NCBI GenBank assembly: GCA_021234155.1
Contig: JAJEKV010000414.1
Location: forward strand, 124,001-188,000
DNA: 64,000 nt
DNA from: Isoetes taiwanensis
Lineage: Eukaryota > Streptophyta > Lycopodiopsida > Isoetales > Isoetaceae
Reading direction: 5' to 3'
Shown: one piece after another, positions 35,033 to 46,263 of the stretch
How positions within the stretch are numbered: position 1 is the first letter of the stretch
How the letters are laid out: each line of letters starts with the position of its first letter
Notes under the pieces: model-generated
Told to the model about the DNA's origin: nothing
Databases searched by the model: none
What the model saw: only the letters and a program-made list of their open reading frames with translations
Translations under genes and position numbers: made by a program

Positions 35033-35182
35033 GGAGTAATGGCCGAGTGGGCGATTTGGTTATAATGGCCCGGCGGTGGGGCAGTCATGGCGGCATGTGA
35101 CAAACCGAAATGGCCTCGATCATTACCGATGTAAAAGTCCAGACCATGCACATGTGCGGTGACGTGGCGGAGGTATAAAAGG
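35033..35182 (+). promoter_or_regulatory. TATA promoter of small secreted-protein gene, copy B
   Basis: GTGACGTGGCGGAGGTATAAAAG (about 35,158-35,180) preserves the ACGTGG-TATA core. The upstream hairpin is damaged relative to copy A (GTAATGGCCGAGTGGGC versus GGCCTCGATCATTAC). Confidence 0.5.
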
Positions 35183-35194
35183 TTTATTTTTCAT

Positions 35195-36083
35195 GTCAGC
35201 AAGCCCTTTTCGCGTTGTCGCCGAAAGTCCAGGCAATGGCGCCTGCGGTTCGCTAACCAGCTATGGCGCCCGTTGTTTTTGGCGGCGTTGGCCTTGAATC
35301 TGCTGTTGCTATTGGCGTAATTTGGTTTAAGTTTTAAGTTTCTTGAGAGGTTCGATTTTTGGATCTTCGGTTATGGCGCTTGTTGCTTTCTTGTCAGGCG
35401 ATGCGTTCTAATCTTCTGTTGCTGCTTCATTACGAAGTTTGGCGTCTGTAGAGAGGTTTCTTGCATGTTCTTGATAAAAGTTATTGCATGCAAGTTTTAA
35501 CTTGCTTTTTGCTTGTTTAGCATCTTTAACAAGTGTTTGGACGCGCGGATCTTCAAAATGGTAAGCAGGCATGTTGTAATATTAGATTATTTTTGCAAGA
35601 TTTTAACACTATTCTGTCTTTTTCTTGCAGGTTTCCGTGGAGAGGTTTAATGTGTGCTTGATCATGGCGTCTGTCGTGCTTTTGATTTTGGTGTCGGCTT
35701 CCAAACATTGCTTAAGTTTTTCTTGTAGTATTATGGAGGATGTTGAGAGTGATGACCCGACATTTAATCTTGATATTACTCAAGAAATGTCTAGTGACGA
35801 GTTGAAGAATTATGAGCAAGATAATTCGTTTACTCTTGCTGCTACTGTCAGATCTAAAGATGAGCCCGAGTTACAAGCCTTTCTTTCTAATGTTCAGTCT
35901 GTTAAGTGGTATAGTGTTAGTAATATTGCAGATGAGAAAGAGGACTTCTTACCTCTGGATTCTGACTTGTTAAAGGAGGCAAATAATGTTGAAGACGTGA
36001 TCTTTTTTATTTTGATTCCTGGAATGAAGATCTTTGATCTCGATCTCTTGTACTCCAAAACTTTTGAATGCAATGGAAATTAA
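35195..36083 (+). CDS. Putative small secreted acidic protein, intact ORF
   Basis: A TATA box (35,172), a T-rich leader with TTGCATGCAAGTT, a donor AAAATG|GTAAGC (~35,559) and an acceptor TTTTTCTTGCAG|GTTTCC (~35,630) precede an ATG at 35,664. The ORF of 139 codons ends at 36,083. The first ~20 residues (MASVVLLILVSASKHCLSFS) look like a signal peptide or anchor. The rest is acidic (MEDVESDDPTFNLDI, KDEPELQAFLSNVQS) with a hydrophobic patch FFILIPGMKIFDLDLLY near the C-terminus. A minimal upstream ORF (ATG TGT GCT TGA) ends 2 nt before the main ATG. No homologue comes to mind. Being inside a duplicated repeat, it may be a transposon passenger rather than a host gene. Confidence 0.5.
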
Positions 36084-36352
36084 ATTTTTCAAAAACTTGT
36101 ATTGTCTATGAAAAACTTGTATTGGGCCATTATGGTTTATAATAATGGCAATCTAAAAAACAGTGGAAATTGCACGGTCTTCACCTTTATGTATGACGTG
36201 ACCCAAAAGCATGCATTTAAAAATGTGACAACCATAAAACCGGCTTGTTGAATAAAAAGCAAGTATGTTCCATCCCAAATATACCCTTTTAATGCAAACC
36301 GGCCGTCCCGGCATAAAGTGTCGTTAATTAGGTAAATAAGTATCCACTTCAA

Positions 36353-37370
36353 CTACGTAAAGTTTGGGTAGTTTCATTACGAAAATTTCGTCCAATCCTA
36401 GAGTGACACGTGTGCAACATTCTTTTCGTAATTGTTCAATTAGTTGCATTCTAAGTTTCTAGTTGCATTCCGAGATCTCTACTTGCATTGCTTCCTATTA
36501 CTTGTATTTTGCCTTGCATTCTAGTTTCTTGATTAATTTACAAGAGATTTCTATTTACTACCGGGAATTGAACCCCCGGTGAAACCATAGCTAGTAAAAA
36601 AGATTGGAGCCGGTTACATAAAACGTATTCGTAAAACAGAGCATGTCTATACAAAGAAGACAACATTCCTATACAAAATATCGAATGCGGAAGCCATATT
36701 TTAAGAATGCGGGATGTATTCATCACCAAATGAGCAGATTTTTGCAGCTTACCATATATGAATGCACAAGCTTTCCATGACGGTTAGCGAAGTTTGCCGA
36801 TGATATCTACGGTGCCGCCCCCGGACCGTAAACGTCGGAAAGAAAGCAAAGTATAGTATAGTAAAGAAAAAAATGAGAGTAAAGTATGTGAAAGAAAGAA
36901 GCGGCAGAAAGCAAAGAACAAAAGAAAGCAAGGTAAACGAAAGAAATAAAGCAAAGAAAACAAAGAAAGCAAGTATAGAAAGGAATGGCGGAAAGCAAAT
37001 AAACAAAGGAAGCAAAGTACATGAAAGAATAAAGCAAAGAAAACAATGAAAGCAAGTATACGAAAGAAAAAGCTGCAAAAAAGATCGGTCGGAAGTATGC
37101 TTGCTTTGATCTTTAACCCGCAAACAAACAAAACACTAAAGACCTAGAAGACTAAAAATATTATTTCTTCTACGCAGCCAAGGCGCCATAATCTTGCAAA
37201 GCCGTCCGATCTTGCGGACAGCCAAGGCCATAGCTATAGCTCAATGGCAAAGATAGAAGGGCCATAGCCAACAAAGCCGCCATAGCCGAAAGTGCCATTG
37301 CCGCAAAGATCACAGGGAAAATAAAGATACAATGCCACGTCGTAATAAAACTACCCAAAACTTTACGCTT
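36353..37370. mobile_element. TIR element (~1 kb), copy B
   Basis: Same ends as in copy A: TACGTAAAGTTTGGGTAG (36,354) and CTACCCAAAACTTTACG (~37,350-37,367), with the same purine-rich tract (36,838-37,075). It has no transposase. Confidence 0.65.
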
Positions 37371-37374
37371 GCAA

Positions 37375-37465
37375 TAATTACATTTTTAGTTGAAATTCCG
37401 CCGTGTCGGTAGACCCGTACCGGCGCGCCCACCTTCCACGGGCGGAATTTCAACTAAAATGTAAT
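37375..37465. repeat. Foldback (palindromic) element, copy B
   Basis: Arms TTACATTTTTAGTTGAAATTC and GAATTTCAACTAAAATGTAA around the GC-rich GGCGCGCC loop; one extra T in the left arm relative to copy A. Confidence 0.78.
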
Positions 37466-37504
37466 TTTGTATACAAAAGTTATATGCGAATAGAAATTTC
37501 AGGC

Positions 37505-39680
37505 CCGTATATATAGGGTTTAAGGCACTCCCCGAGCATGGACATGGCAGCTCGAGCTTAATCCACTTCTATGGAGTGGCATTGGTCGATCTTCTACTCT
37601 TCGAAATACTTCCTCGCCCATTGCGTGCTTTTATCGCCTTACTCGTAACTGTGCGCAAGCTTTGGAACAAACTTATCGTTTCTCAATTGTATTGGGAGCG
37701 CTGCGAATCCATATCTTCCACACCCTCTTTCCTCCTCGAGTTATTATCGACAATAGAAATCTCAAACCAATCCGGGCGCAGGTTATATCACTATACACAA
37801 ACTCTTGGCGTAACATTTCGACCCATTTAATCCCCTACAAAATCTCCCATTCATATACACTGTATGTTCTCGGCATGGTTTGGTTTGCTTCGCGTGAAGA
37901 TGGGCGGTTTCTTATCTTTAGCACTATGCAATCCGTGTTGAATGAATGGTTAGATATGCCCCTTATTGCTTTCGTCTCATATAAGACCGGAAAGCCTGTC
38001 TTGTATTATCTACGAAATTATCGCCCGAGAAGACGGATCTTTTTTCTCGCTAGTAGGGGACCACTCCATGATTTATCCGCTTTGATACAAGAACGGATTT
38101 GTGGGAGAAGATTTTGATTCGAGGCCTTCTTGAGGGTGATGATGATAACCTGTGTTTTAAGGATATGGTGGCTGTAGGGAAATTCTATCTTTATTCTCGA
38201 TAGAAGCCGGTGATGATTATGCCGTTGCCTTTGTGCGAAACGTGGGCCCGTGATAGTAAGGTATGCAGATCGATCCGACGGATCGCGATTCTCGAAGACG
38301 AGCATGCAAGAGTTGCATGCGTTGCTGCATGCATTGCATGCATTTCGGCCTCTCATCCGTTAGGGATCGCTTATTTCTTCCCCGCATCTCGCTTCTCGCC
38401 TTCTCATCTACGCTTTCTCGCCCGCCAGTTGTTTCGTGTTATGTTCTATGCTCTCCCTCCCTCCCCTCCCTTAAGTATTTTGTTTATATATGTTGTTCAA
38501 GGTGGCACGCTAGCTTTTAATCCCCTCGCTTTTTGAGGTTTTGGTTCTTCTCTATTGTGTTTTGTGGTCTTATCTGTATTGTATGCGTTGCACGACGGCG
38601 TTGGTTTCTTTTTGGGCGTGGGTTTTGGGAAGTTTAGCATACGTTGTCTAGCCCCGCTTGGGGCTTATCGCTAGGTTTTTCCTCGAAAACCCGAAGTATG
38701 GGTTTTTTAATCCGGCGATAAGCCTAGGCGTGTACACTAGCCAAACATCTATGATATATTTTTGTATTTTGGGGTCCAGGTGTTATGACTGGATATTCCC
38801 TGTATTTTTTGTTTTTTGGGTAGCTTGCGATATGCAGCTACCCACTCTCTACCATTGTAATTACACTGCTGGGATGAATAGAAAAGCCCCATCCATTCCT
38901 CTTGCATGGGTTGACCTTTCGTGGCATTTCCTATCATTCTTGTTTCTCTTCGACCTGACCTTTCCTGGCGTATCCCTTCCTGGCGTTTCTTATCGTTCTC
39001 GGTTCTCTTCTACCTTGGCCTGCGTTGACCTTTCCTGGCGCATCCCTTCCTGGCGTTTCCTATCTTTCTCGTATCTCTTCCTATCCTTCTCGTCTCGCTT
39101 CTACCTCGGCATTCCTCCACTATGGGGCAATTCTTGAGCCTTCATCTCGGATCGACAGGGAAGTTCTCTCTTTTTCAGGCGTTGTTTGTGTCATGTTAGC
39201 CGCATTCGAGAATGATTTGTTAGAGAAAGAAGTTTTTCGTTGTCGATTTAAATGAGCAACTTACCCCCATGTCATGTCCATATTTGGGTTAAATGGGAAG
39301 TCTGGTGATGGTGGGAAAAAGGCGTGATTCTTCTCATGTTTGCTTTTGGAAATTGGATGCAGAGTGGAACCTCATTTTCATTCTCACGAGATCTTTCTCA
39401 CGACTTTGTTGATCATTGGTTTCGATCTTGTGTCACATTTGTTGAGGACCACAACCGACTTTACTATTACGCCATGTAGAATTTTTACTATTCCGGGCTG
39501 CCTTTCATTGGACTCATCAATGTGTGGCAATTAATCTCGACGACCATCATAACCTCCGGTTTGATTGCGGATCGAGATCATACCATTTTTCATCAAGATA
39601 GCCCTCCCGGCCAATTTTCTTTTCTATTTGCCTTTAAGCCCACAATCAAAAGACTTCTTTGAATGGATCGGCACAATCTT
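37505..39680 (+). pseudogene. F-box/kelch-like protein gene, copy B, interrupted
   Basis: The frame 37,576-37,830 shows the F-box best after its start: VDLLLFEILPRPLRAFIALL then TVRKLWNKLIVSQLYWERCE. The middle (37,860-38,117) reads FGMVWFASREDGRFL-like, NEWLDMPLIAFVSYKTGKPV and RRRIFFLASRGPLHDLSAL. The gene is split by a 946-bp insertion (38,266-39,211). The kelch-like part resumes at 39,213 (DLLEKEVFRC, EPHFHSHEIF). At the ATG (37,538) a missing base in GCAGCTCGAGC, relative to GCAGCTGCGAGC in copy C, brings an early stop. Confidence 0.5.
38266..39211. mobile_element. 946-bp insertion unique to copy B
   Basis: Copies A and C read straight through GGTATGATTTG, whereas here GGTATG and AATGATTTG flank the insert, giving a 3-bp ATG duplication. 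The left end has a CGATCC-GAC-GGATCG palindrome and GCATGC-rich DNA. The middle has GGGGCTTATCGCTAGG and CCGGCGATAAGCCTAGG, a partial stem. The right third is a CT-rich array of GACCTTTCCTGGCG..CCCTTCCTGGCG units (38,910-39,110). No coding sequence is recognisable. A non-autonomous element of unknown class. Confidence 0.6.
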
Positions 39681-40920
39681 TGCTTACGTGCCAATTTTGC
39701 GGTGATTGTGCAAAGTTGAAAAACAATGTTCATAATTCAAATTGACTCTAGGGCTTGGATAGATAAATATTGCATCTCTAAAGGCAAGATTTCACTTTTC
39801 TTAGATACTTTTCTCGTGCAACAAATGTTCTTTTATTTTTAAATTTGGATTATTTGAATCGTTGTTTACAACATTGAAGAAGTGTTGTAGTTATGCATGC
39901 AAATCAATTCATCTTTTGAGAAGTATCATGTCCTTCATGCCTCCTATTAGGTTAATAATCTCATTTTCATTTTCCAAACTCGTTTTTAGCATGTTTGCTC
40001 AGCAGATCTCGTAGAGCATGTAGTTTTTGGTCTATGATGTTCATTCCATTTAAAATTGCTATGTGTTGGATAGGTTAATTTTGCTATATTTGGAAGGCAT
40101 TTTGCTTTATAATTTCAATTAAAAAAGACATTCAGGGCATGTAGTCATCTGTCCTGCCATGTTTAAAAAAATAATTTATTATCTTCAAACTTTTGCTACC
40201 CTTGACATTATTAGCAAAGATCTCTTTGTCTAGCTTTGTCGACATTCATTTTTTCATAATGATCTTAGCTGTTTTCAGCTGGTAAAATATGAACACAACT
40301 TTCTACTAATTGGCGGTGGCGTCAATTAATCCAAAGCAAAATTTGAACAACGGTACTTTGAGGACTTATGTTTGTTACATGTTTCAATTAATCCAAAGCA
40401 AAATTCGTAACAACGGTACTTTGAGGACTTATGTTTGTTACATGTTTCGATTTCGGAATGGAAAGATTGCAACCGAAGGACTCATATCATCCGAAGTTTC
40501 AAAGTACTATTACAATGTTGATAGATAAAAATGCCGGTAACATGTAGAACATGTATCAAAGTTAAAGAAGAATGGGGAAAGATTGAGAAAGACGGTAAAA
40601 ATGAAATAAAAGGAAATGCAAAGAAATTCAATGGAGTTAAAGCATTGATTCTCGTAGTTATGCAAGAGAGGCTATAATGCAAGAGCAAAGATGCAAAAGA
40701 AACCAAAGGCAATTAGCAAAAGCAAATCAAAACCAAAGGCAATTAACAAAAACAACGGGTATCAGTTGAGAAGAGGAAGCATATCGAGGCTTCAACAAAG
40801 ACGAAAGCAAATTATGTGTGGAAACCAAAGGCAATTAGAGAACCCCAGAATAAAGTTATAGGACCTGCAAGTTTCTCACGGAAGGAGAAAACAAACAAGC
40901 ATTTCAGTTTTCTAGTTCTT
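39681..40920. other. Spacer of copy B, no gene
   Basis: Homologous to 17,736-18,975 and includes the doubled 63-bp CAATTAATCCAAAGC unit (40,322 and ~40,385). Confidence 0.6.
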
Positions 40921-40921
40921 T

Positions 40922-41431
40922 TGTCTTCACCTTTTATGGATTGAACTAATAAGCTACTAACTAAAAAGACAATTTCTCACACAAGATAGTGTAATTCTTT
41001 ATTAAAAAGAGATTGGGTACAACACGGGAAAACTTCAACCGCTCACACAAGATAGTGGAATTCTCTATTAAAAAGAGAGATTGGGTACAACAAGGGAAAA
41101 GTTCAACCGCCCAACCATGGAACTAGCACTCCTTGATCACAAGCACTTTTGATCGGAGAAATATCCCGCTACAAGTCCCCAAGACACGCCGCTAGTTCCT
41201 CCCTCGAACTAAGATGCAATCTCTGAGCCAATCTTGAAGCTACCAATGATGCCCTTGTTTTCCAAGGCATGTCCTTTTAAACCCCAATGATCTATTCTCG
41301 TCCAATAGTCCATTATTGGCTCTAAGACACTGCACTAAGATTAGCATCATCTTATCCTTAATCTATTCCAATCATAGATAACTAGTATAGAGTAGCTAAT
41401 TCTATATTTGATGGTGCACTATGATTGGCAT
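40922..41431 (-). repeat. 3' LTR of the chromovirus
   Basis: Plus-strand limits TGTCTTCACC to ATGATTGGCA. It contains the 67-bp internal tandem duplication that the other LTR (46,264-46,707) lacks, so that duplication arose after insertion. Confidence 0.78.
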
Positions 41432-41639
41432 GACAATAGAATAGCTAATTCTAGTCTGGACTTTATCATAACATTCTAACTTTTTAGAATGTATTTGTAT
41501 GTACGTGGTAAAGAATCGGTTGTCCCGGTTGGAAAAGTAGAAGAACCCGTTGAAATAATATAGGCTTGTTACATTCATTCTTGCAGTAAACTTCCCCGTA
41601 AGCTTCCAACAAAGGTAAATAATGTTCAAATAATCCTTT

Positions 41640-44600
41640 GTTTTGTAAGCTTTCCAACAAAGGTAAATAATGTTCAAATAATCCTTTGTTTTCCATTCTC
41701 AAGGTCGTTATGTGGCACCTCCTTATACTTCACCAAATATTTGGCGATTAGTACTACGACCCTTATGCCTCATAAGGTTGATACACGGATTATCATCCAC
41801 TAACATTGGTCCCGATGCGTATGTACCAACGTGGGTTAACTCCTTTAAATGGCCCGAGATATTCCACATTAAAAGAATTATGCATCTTCCAAGTATCCGG
41901 CAATTCCAACCTAAACATTATCATTTATCTTTTCAGTGATCCTAAAAGGTCCATAAAATCTGGTGACAAGCTTGTGCTTTTTCTGTTCGGAAGCTTAAAG
42001 ATTCTAATGAATACCCAATCATCCACCTGATATAGAACATGTCCCAGATTTCCTATTCACTTGACGAGTGTACCTTTTATGAGCAACAAAGAGTGCTGCT
42101 CTCGTGGATTCCAAAATGATATCCATATCTTTAGCAACTTCGATCCATATCTTTAGCAACTCGACCGCCTCCATCACACCTTCCGCCACTTTAATAACGT
42201 GGATTTGGAGGTAAAACCCCCCGCATAACATAAAAATGTGATAAACCTGTGGCTGAGTGTGTGGCCATGTTATAAGCAAACTAAACTGTGGCAGAGTGTG
42301 TGGCCATGTTATAAGCAAACTAAACCACTGGCAAATACCGCTCTCAATCAGAAATATGCTCATGTACAAAATGCGTAACATGCATAGGAGAATTCTATGA
42401 GTAACTTCCGTCTCGCCCATCAAGATGGGGATGGAAAGTCGTGGAGAAATGCATCCTATATGATAAACCCGTATCTGAGTGTGTGGCCATGTTATAAGCA
42501 AACTAAACCACCGGCAAATACCGCTCTTAATCAGAAATCTGCTCATGTACAAGTGCGCGAACATGCTTAGGAGAATTTATGAGTAACTTCCATCCGCGTC
42601 AAGGTGGGGATGGAAAGCTGTGGAGAAATGCATCCTTGTACCTAGATTTGTAAACAACGCTCTTCAAAACTTGCTGCAAAACTTTGTATCTCTGAAAAAT
42701 TATTACCTCTGGCAATCCATGGTTCTTAAATACTTCTTTCAAAAATAACCGTGTAGCATCATGAGCTTTTAATGTCTTTTTGCAAGGAATAAAGATTGCA
42801 TACTTACTCAGACGGTCCACAATGGTTCAAACCTGATCATTATGTTGTTTTCTCCGTGGAACACTAACAAAGTCCATACTGATATGCTGAAAAGGTTTTT
42901 CCGAGTGCCATCAATAATCATGGTACCTTCTTGGCATGGGAATCTTTGATTTTCTGACACATAAGACAGTTTTCCACAAATGCAACAACATCTTTTCCTA
43001 TAGTTTTCCAATAGAAATACTTTGAAACCAAATCATGAGTGTTAAAAATACCCCTTATGACCTGCTATTCGTACCTCATGGCATTCTCGCAGAACCGTTT
43101 CCCTGAATTGTGGAGTAACACAAAGACAATTTTTAAAAAATAAAAATCCTTCGCGAAAATAGAAATTGTCAATAATGCATTGCTGGCTTTCATGCAAATC
43201 AATCCAAACACTACCAAATTCATTATCTTGCGTATATATACCCTTCATTGTCCCAAATGTGCTTTCCCGCCAAAGGGAAAAATTATTCACCTGAATAATG
43301 TCATCTGAATGACGCACACGACTAAGTGCATCGGCAACTTTATTCTGTGCACCTGGCTTATAATGAATAGCATTAGCATCAACCCCAAAACGATGTAACA
43401 ACTCTACCCATTTAACCTGGCGTGGGCTTGCAGAAGCTTGTGTCAATAGTGTCAATAAAAATTGAATGCTTTGTTGGTTTGTTTTAATATAAAATCACTA
43501 CCCATAAGATAATGTTTCCAAATTTTTAGAACATGCACAATAGCCAATAGTTCTTTCTCATATAAAGTTTACTTTAATTCAAGCAGGTAATTAAGCTTGC
43601 TATGACGCCAAAAGCAATAGGATGTCCATCCCCTTTCTCATCTTGCCCCTATAGAAGAACCACTTGCATCAAGACAAAGAAACAAAATATTGCTTTAGAA
43701 AAATCTCGCAATCGCAAAATGGGCGTGGTAATAAGGCATTGCTTCAAAGATTGAAAAGCCTGTACTTGAGAACGCCCCAATGAAAGGGTGTGTCATACTT
43801 CAACAAACTTGTTAATGGCAAAGCCAACTAAACGAAATTATGAACACACCGCTTGTAGTAGCTACAAAGTCCCAAAAGAAACGCACTTGGTGACATTTTG
43901 TAGAACCGGCCAATTTTCCACCACTTGCACTTTTGGGGTGTTCAACCCGACCTTTTCCGTAAAACTACATGTCCAACATACTCAATTTGAGTTTGAAAGA
44001 AAAACTCTTCTTACGGTTTAACTAAAATTTTTCATCACGATAATGTGTTCAACACTGACTTAAATATCTATGCGCCATTCCGCTATAAACCAAAATATCA
44101 TCCAAAAAGACCACCACAAACTTGCCCAAAAAGGGGTCTCAAAACTCTACTCATCATTTGACAAAGAGTTACAGGTGCATTAGTTAGTCCAAAAGGCATA
44201 ACTAAAAATTCATAATGACCATAGGGTGTGCGAAAAGTCGTTTTATGAATGTCCGGTTCATCACACGAACTCGATGATATCCAGATTGAAACTATTTTAT
44301 CAAGATGGTGGCGCCTTCAATTGATCCAAAGAAGTCATCCACTGAGGAAAAGGATACTTATTCTTTATTATGAACTTATTGAGGGCCCTGTAATCAATAC
44401 ACATACGAAAAGAACCATCTTTTTTGTTAACCAAAAGAACTGGTGCTCTATATGGTGAGCTACTTTCTCAGATCAAACCACAATCCATCAAGTTTTGAAC
44501 CTGCTTTTGAACTTATCAAGCATAACGGTGACATTCTTAGAAGGATGTTTCACTATTGGTTCAGTTCCTGGAACCAACTCAATGTGATGATTTTCTGGGT

Positions 44601-45137
44601 CTATCGGTGGCATCTCCACAACATCGTCTTTAAACAATGCCTCATACTTATTAAGAAACTGCAAACGAGCATGATCCAAATCATTAGTAACAGTGGTTGC
44701 TAGCTCATGAAGAAAAACGTATACAAGGTAAACTCCTATGGGCTCTTGTCGCACACATCTTTTAAAGCAAAGATGACTAATCGTTTATAGCGAGGGATTT
44801 GAAAATTTTATACCTTTTGAAGGTTACGCCATCGACAAAGGACTTCTAAAGTCTTGTAGCTGATTGTAGGATCAATTTGTCTCCACCGTGGAATCCCACG
44901 TACGATGTCCACTTTCCTCATATTTGGAACCACCATAAGATCTCGAGTTGTGACATAATCACCAAGTGCAAATTTTTGCTGTGGCACTTTTGCTGAACAA
45001 GAACCAAATATGTTACTACAGATGCCTACTACTGTACGATTAGAAAAATGAACAGTAGGCGGCACCATTGTCCAGCTGTACAATCACATGAGTTTGACCA
45101 ATATGTCCATCAAACAACAATAGGTCATGAGAATCCG
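41640..45137 (-). pseudogene. Chromovirus pol (PR-RT-RH-IN-chromodomain)
   Basis: From high to low: protease FDGHIGQTHVIVQLDNGAAY (45,060-45,120; D-N-G rather than the usual D-S/T-G) and VDIVRGIPRWRQIDPTIS (~44,900); RT N-part NHHIELVPGTEPIVKHP (~44,560); RT core (~44,430-44,100); RNase H end VKWVELLHRF and GAQNKVADALSR (43,455-43,300); integrase zinc-binding ECHEVRIAGHKG with CLMCQ (~43,060-42,930); core SMDFVSVPRR (first catalytic Asp) and SKYAIFIPCKKTLKAHDATR. The second catalytic motif expected as S-D-R-D after LPEVII reads FQRYK. VDDWV-type C-terminal piece and chromodomain YLVKYKEVPH (~41,730) follow. Stops and shifts occur throughout. Confidence 0.82.
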
Positions 45138-45239
45138 TGTCCCCTAGGATCTCTGTTGTGCCAGCATCGACTTTTTTCTTATCATCACCTCTCTTGTCAT
45201 CCGCCCACCATGGTCACTACTACGGCTATTTCTCTCCCG

Positions 45240-46261
45240 CTTACCAACGCGCAATCACGAGTATAGTGACCTTGACGGCCACACTAATAATATGCATTAA
45301 CTTCAGAGGCAGCAATGCGTGGCCGTTTGCCCAATCGATCAATGAACCATGTCTACATTGTTTGCACGCATTCGAGGTGGAAACCTTCGCCTTTGTTGAT
45401 CCCGCCGCTTCTTTGAATTTGAACCTCGAGCAAGATCATCCTTCTCCATTTCTAATGCGGCTATACGGGCATGTTGCAATGTTCGAGGTCGGCATAACTT
45501 CAACATGTGTGAATATCGGTACTTGAGAGCACCAAAATCTTCCTTTTTATTAATCCTGCCATTTGACTTAACAAATGTTAAATCTGTTTGTAAATTCATC
45601 TACTGACTCGTCAGCACGCTGCTTCATAGTTCGTCACTGCTCTTGGACAAAATCCTTATAATTGTCTGGCATAAACTCAAACTTCATAAGTTTCTTCATT
45701 CTAGCCCAAGTGTTAATGGGATTATTTGCTGTATTAGCTGCATCCACCTTCTGCTCCCCTTTTAGTTGAGCCCTTGCCCAATAAAGTTTCTGCTTGTCAG
45801 AATAGTCATGCTCGGAAAAGAAGCTATGCATTTTGGCCATCCATGGAAGTAAACATGCACCATCGCGCTTTCCATAAAAATAATCCAACTTCACCTTTGG
45901 ATCCTTAGGCTTCTTCTCAACCATAACGCCATCAGATTTGGTTTGGTCCATTTTCTGCACCAAAAATTTCTGCTACAACTCACTTTGCTTACAAGTAACG
46001 AGTCAAACTGTCTCAAGACTTTTTTTCTTCGGGCTGCCTTCCTAATCGACCTTCCGGCATGGTTAAAAGCTTTGGCAAGTCGCTTCTTTGACTCGCCATC
46101 ATTATCCAAATATCCTCCTTAGGAAGGACATCTTCCTCATCGGCAAGAACATCTTCTTCAATGGGAACTTCATCCATATCTTCTTCCATAACCTTCTTTG
46201 CAACAACATGCTTCCGGACTTTTGCTTTCTTTGCCATATCCGCCTCTCCGTGAAGTTTCAC
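45240..46261 (-). pseudogene. Chromovirus gag with zinc knuckle
   Basis: The frame starts at 46,261 with a charged N-terminus (KKAKVRKHVVAKKVMEEDMD). Then 45,963-45,634 carries the gag capsid-type region KLDYFYGKRDGACLLPWMAK, SDKQKLYWARAQLKGE and NNPINTWARMKKLMKFEF, followed by a basic stretch 45,599-45,339. At 45,295-45,245 the sequence encodes CGRQGHYTRDC, the last three ligands of a CCHC zinc knuckle; the first Cys is displaced by an indel and a stop. Frames change at least three times. This is the only gag in the window, because copies A and C are truncated before it. Confidence 0.8.
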
Positions 46262-46263
46262 AT

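Larger units (their letters stand above)
33143..45137. repeat. Composite duplicated segment, copy B
   Basis: Collinear with copy A. Its left edge is abnormal (the GULLO-like frame starts mid-exon), whereas at its right edge the gypsy element continues undisturbed into gag and the 5' LTR. Copy B carries one extra 946-bp insertion at 38,266-39,211. Confidence 0.85.
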
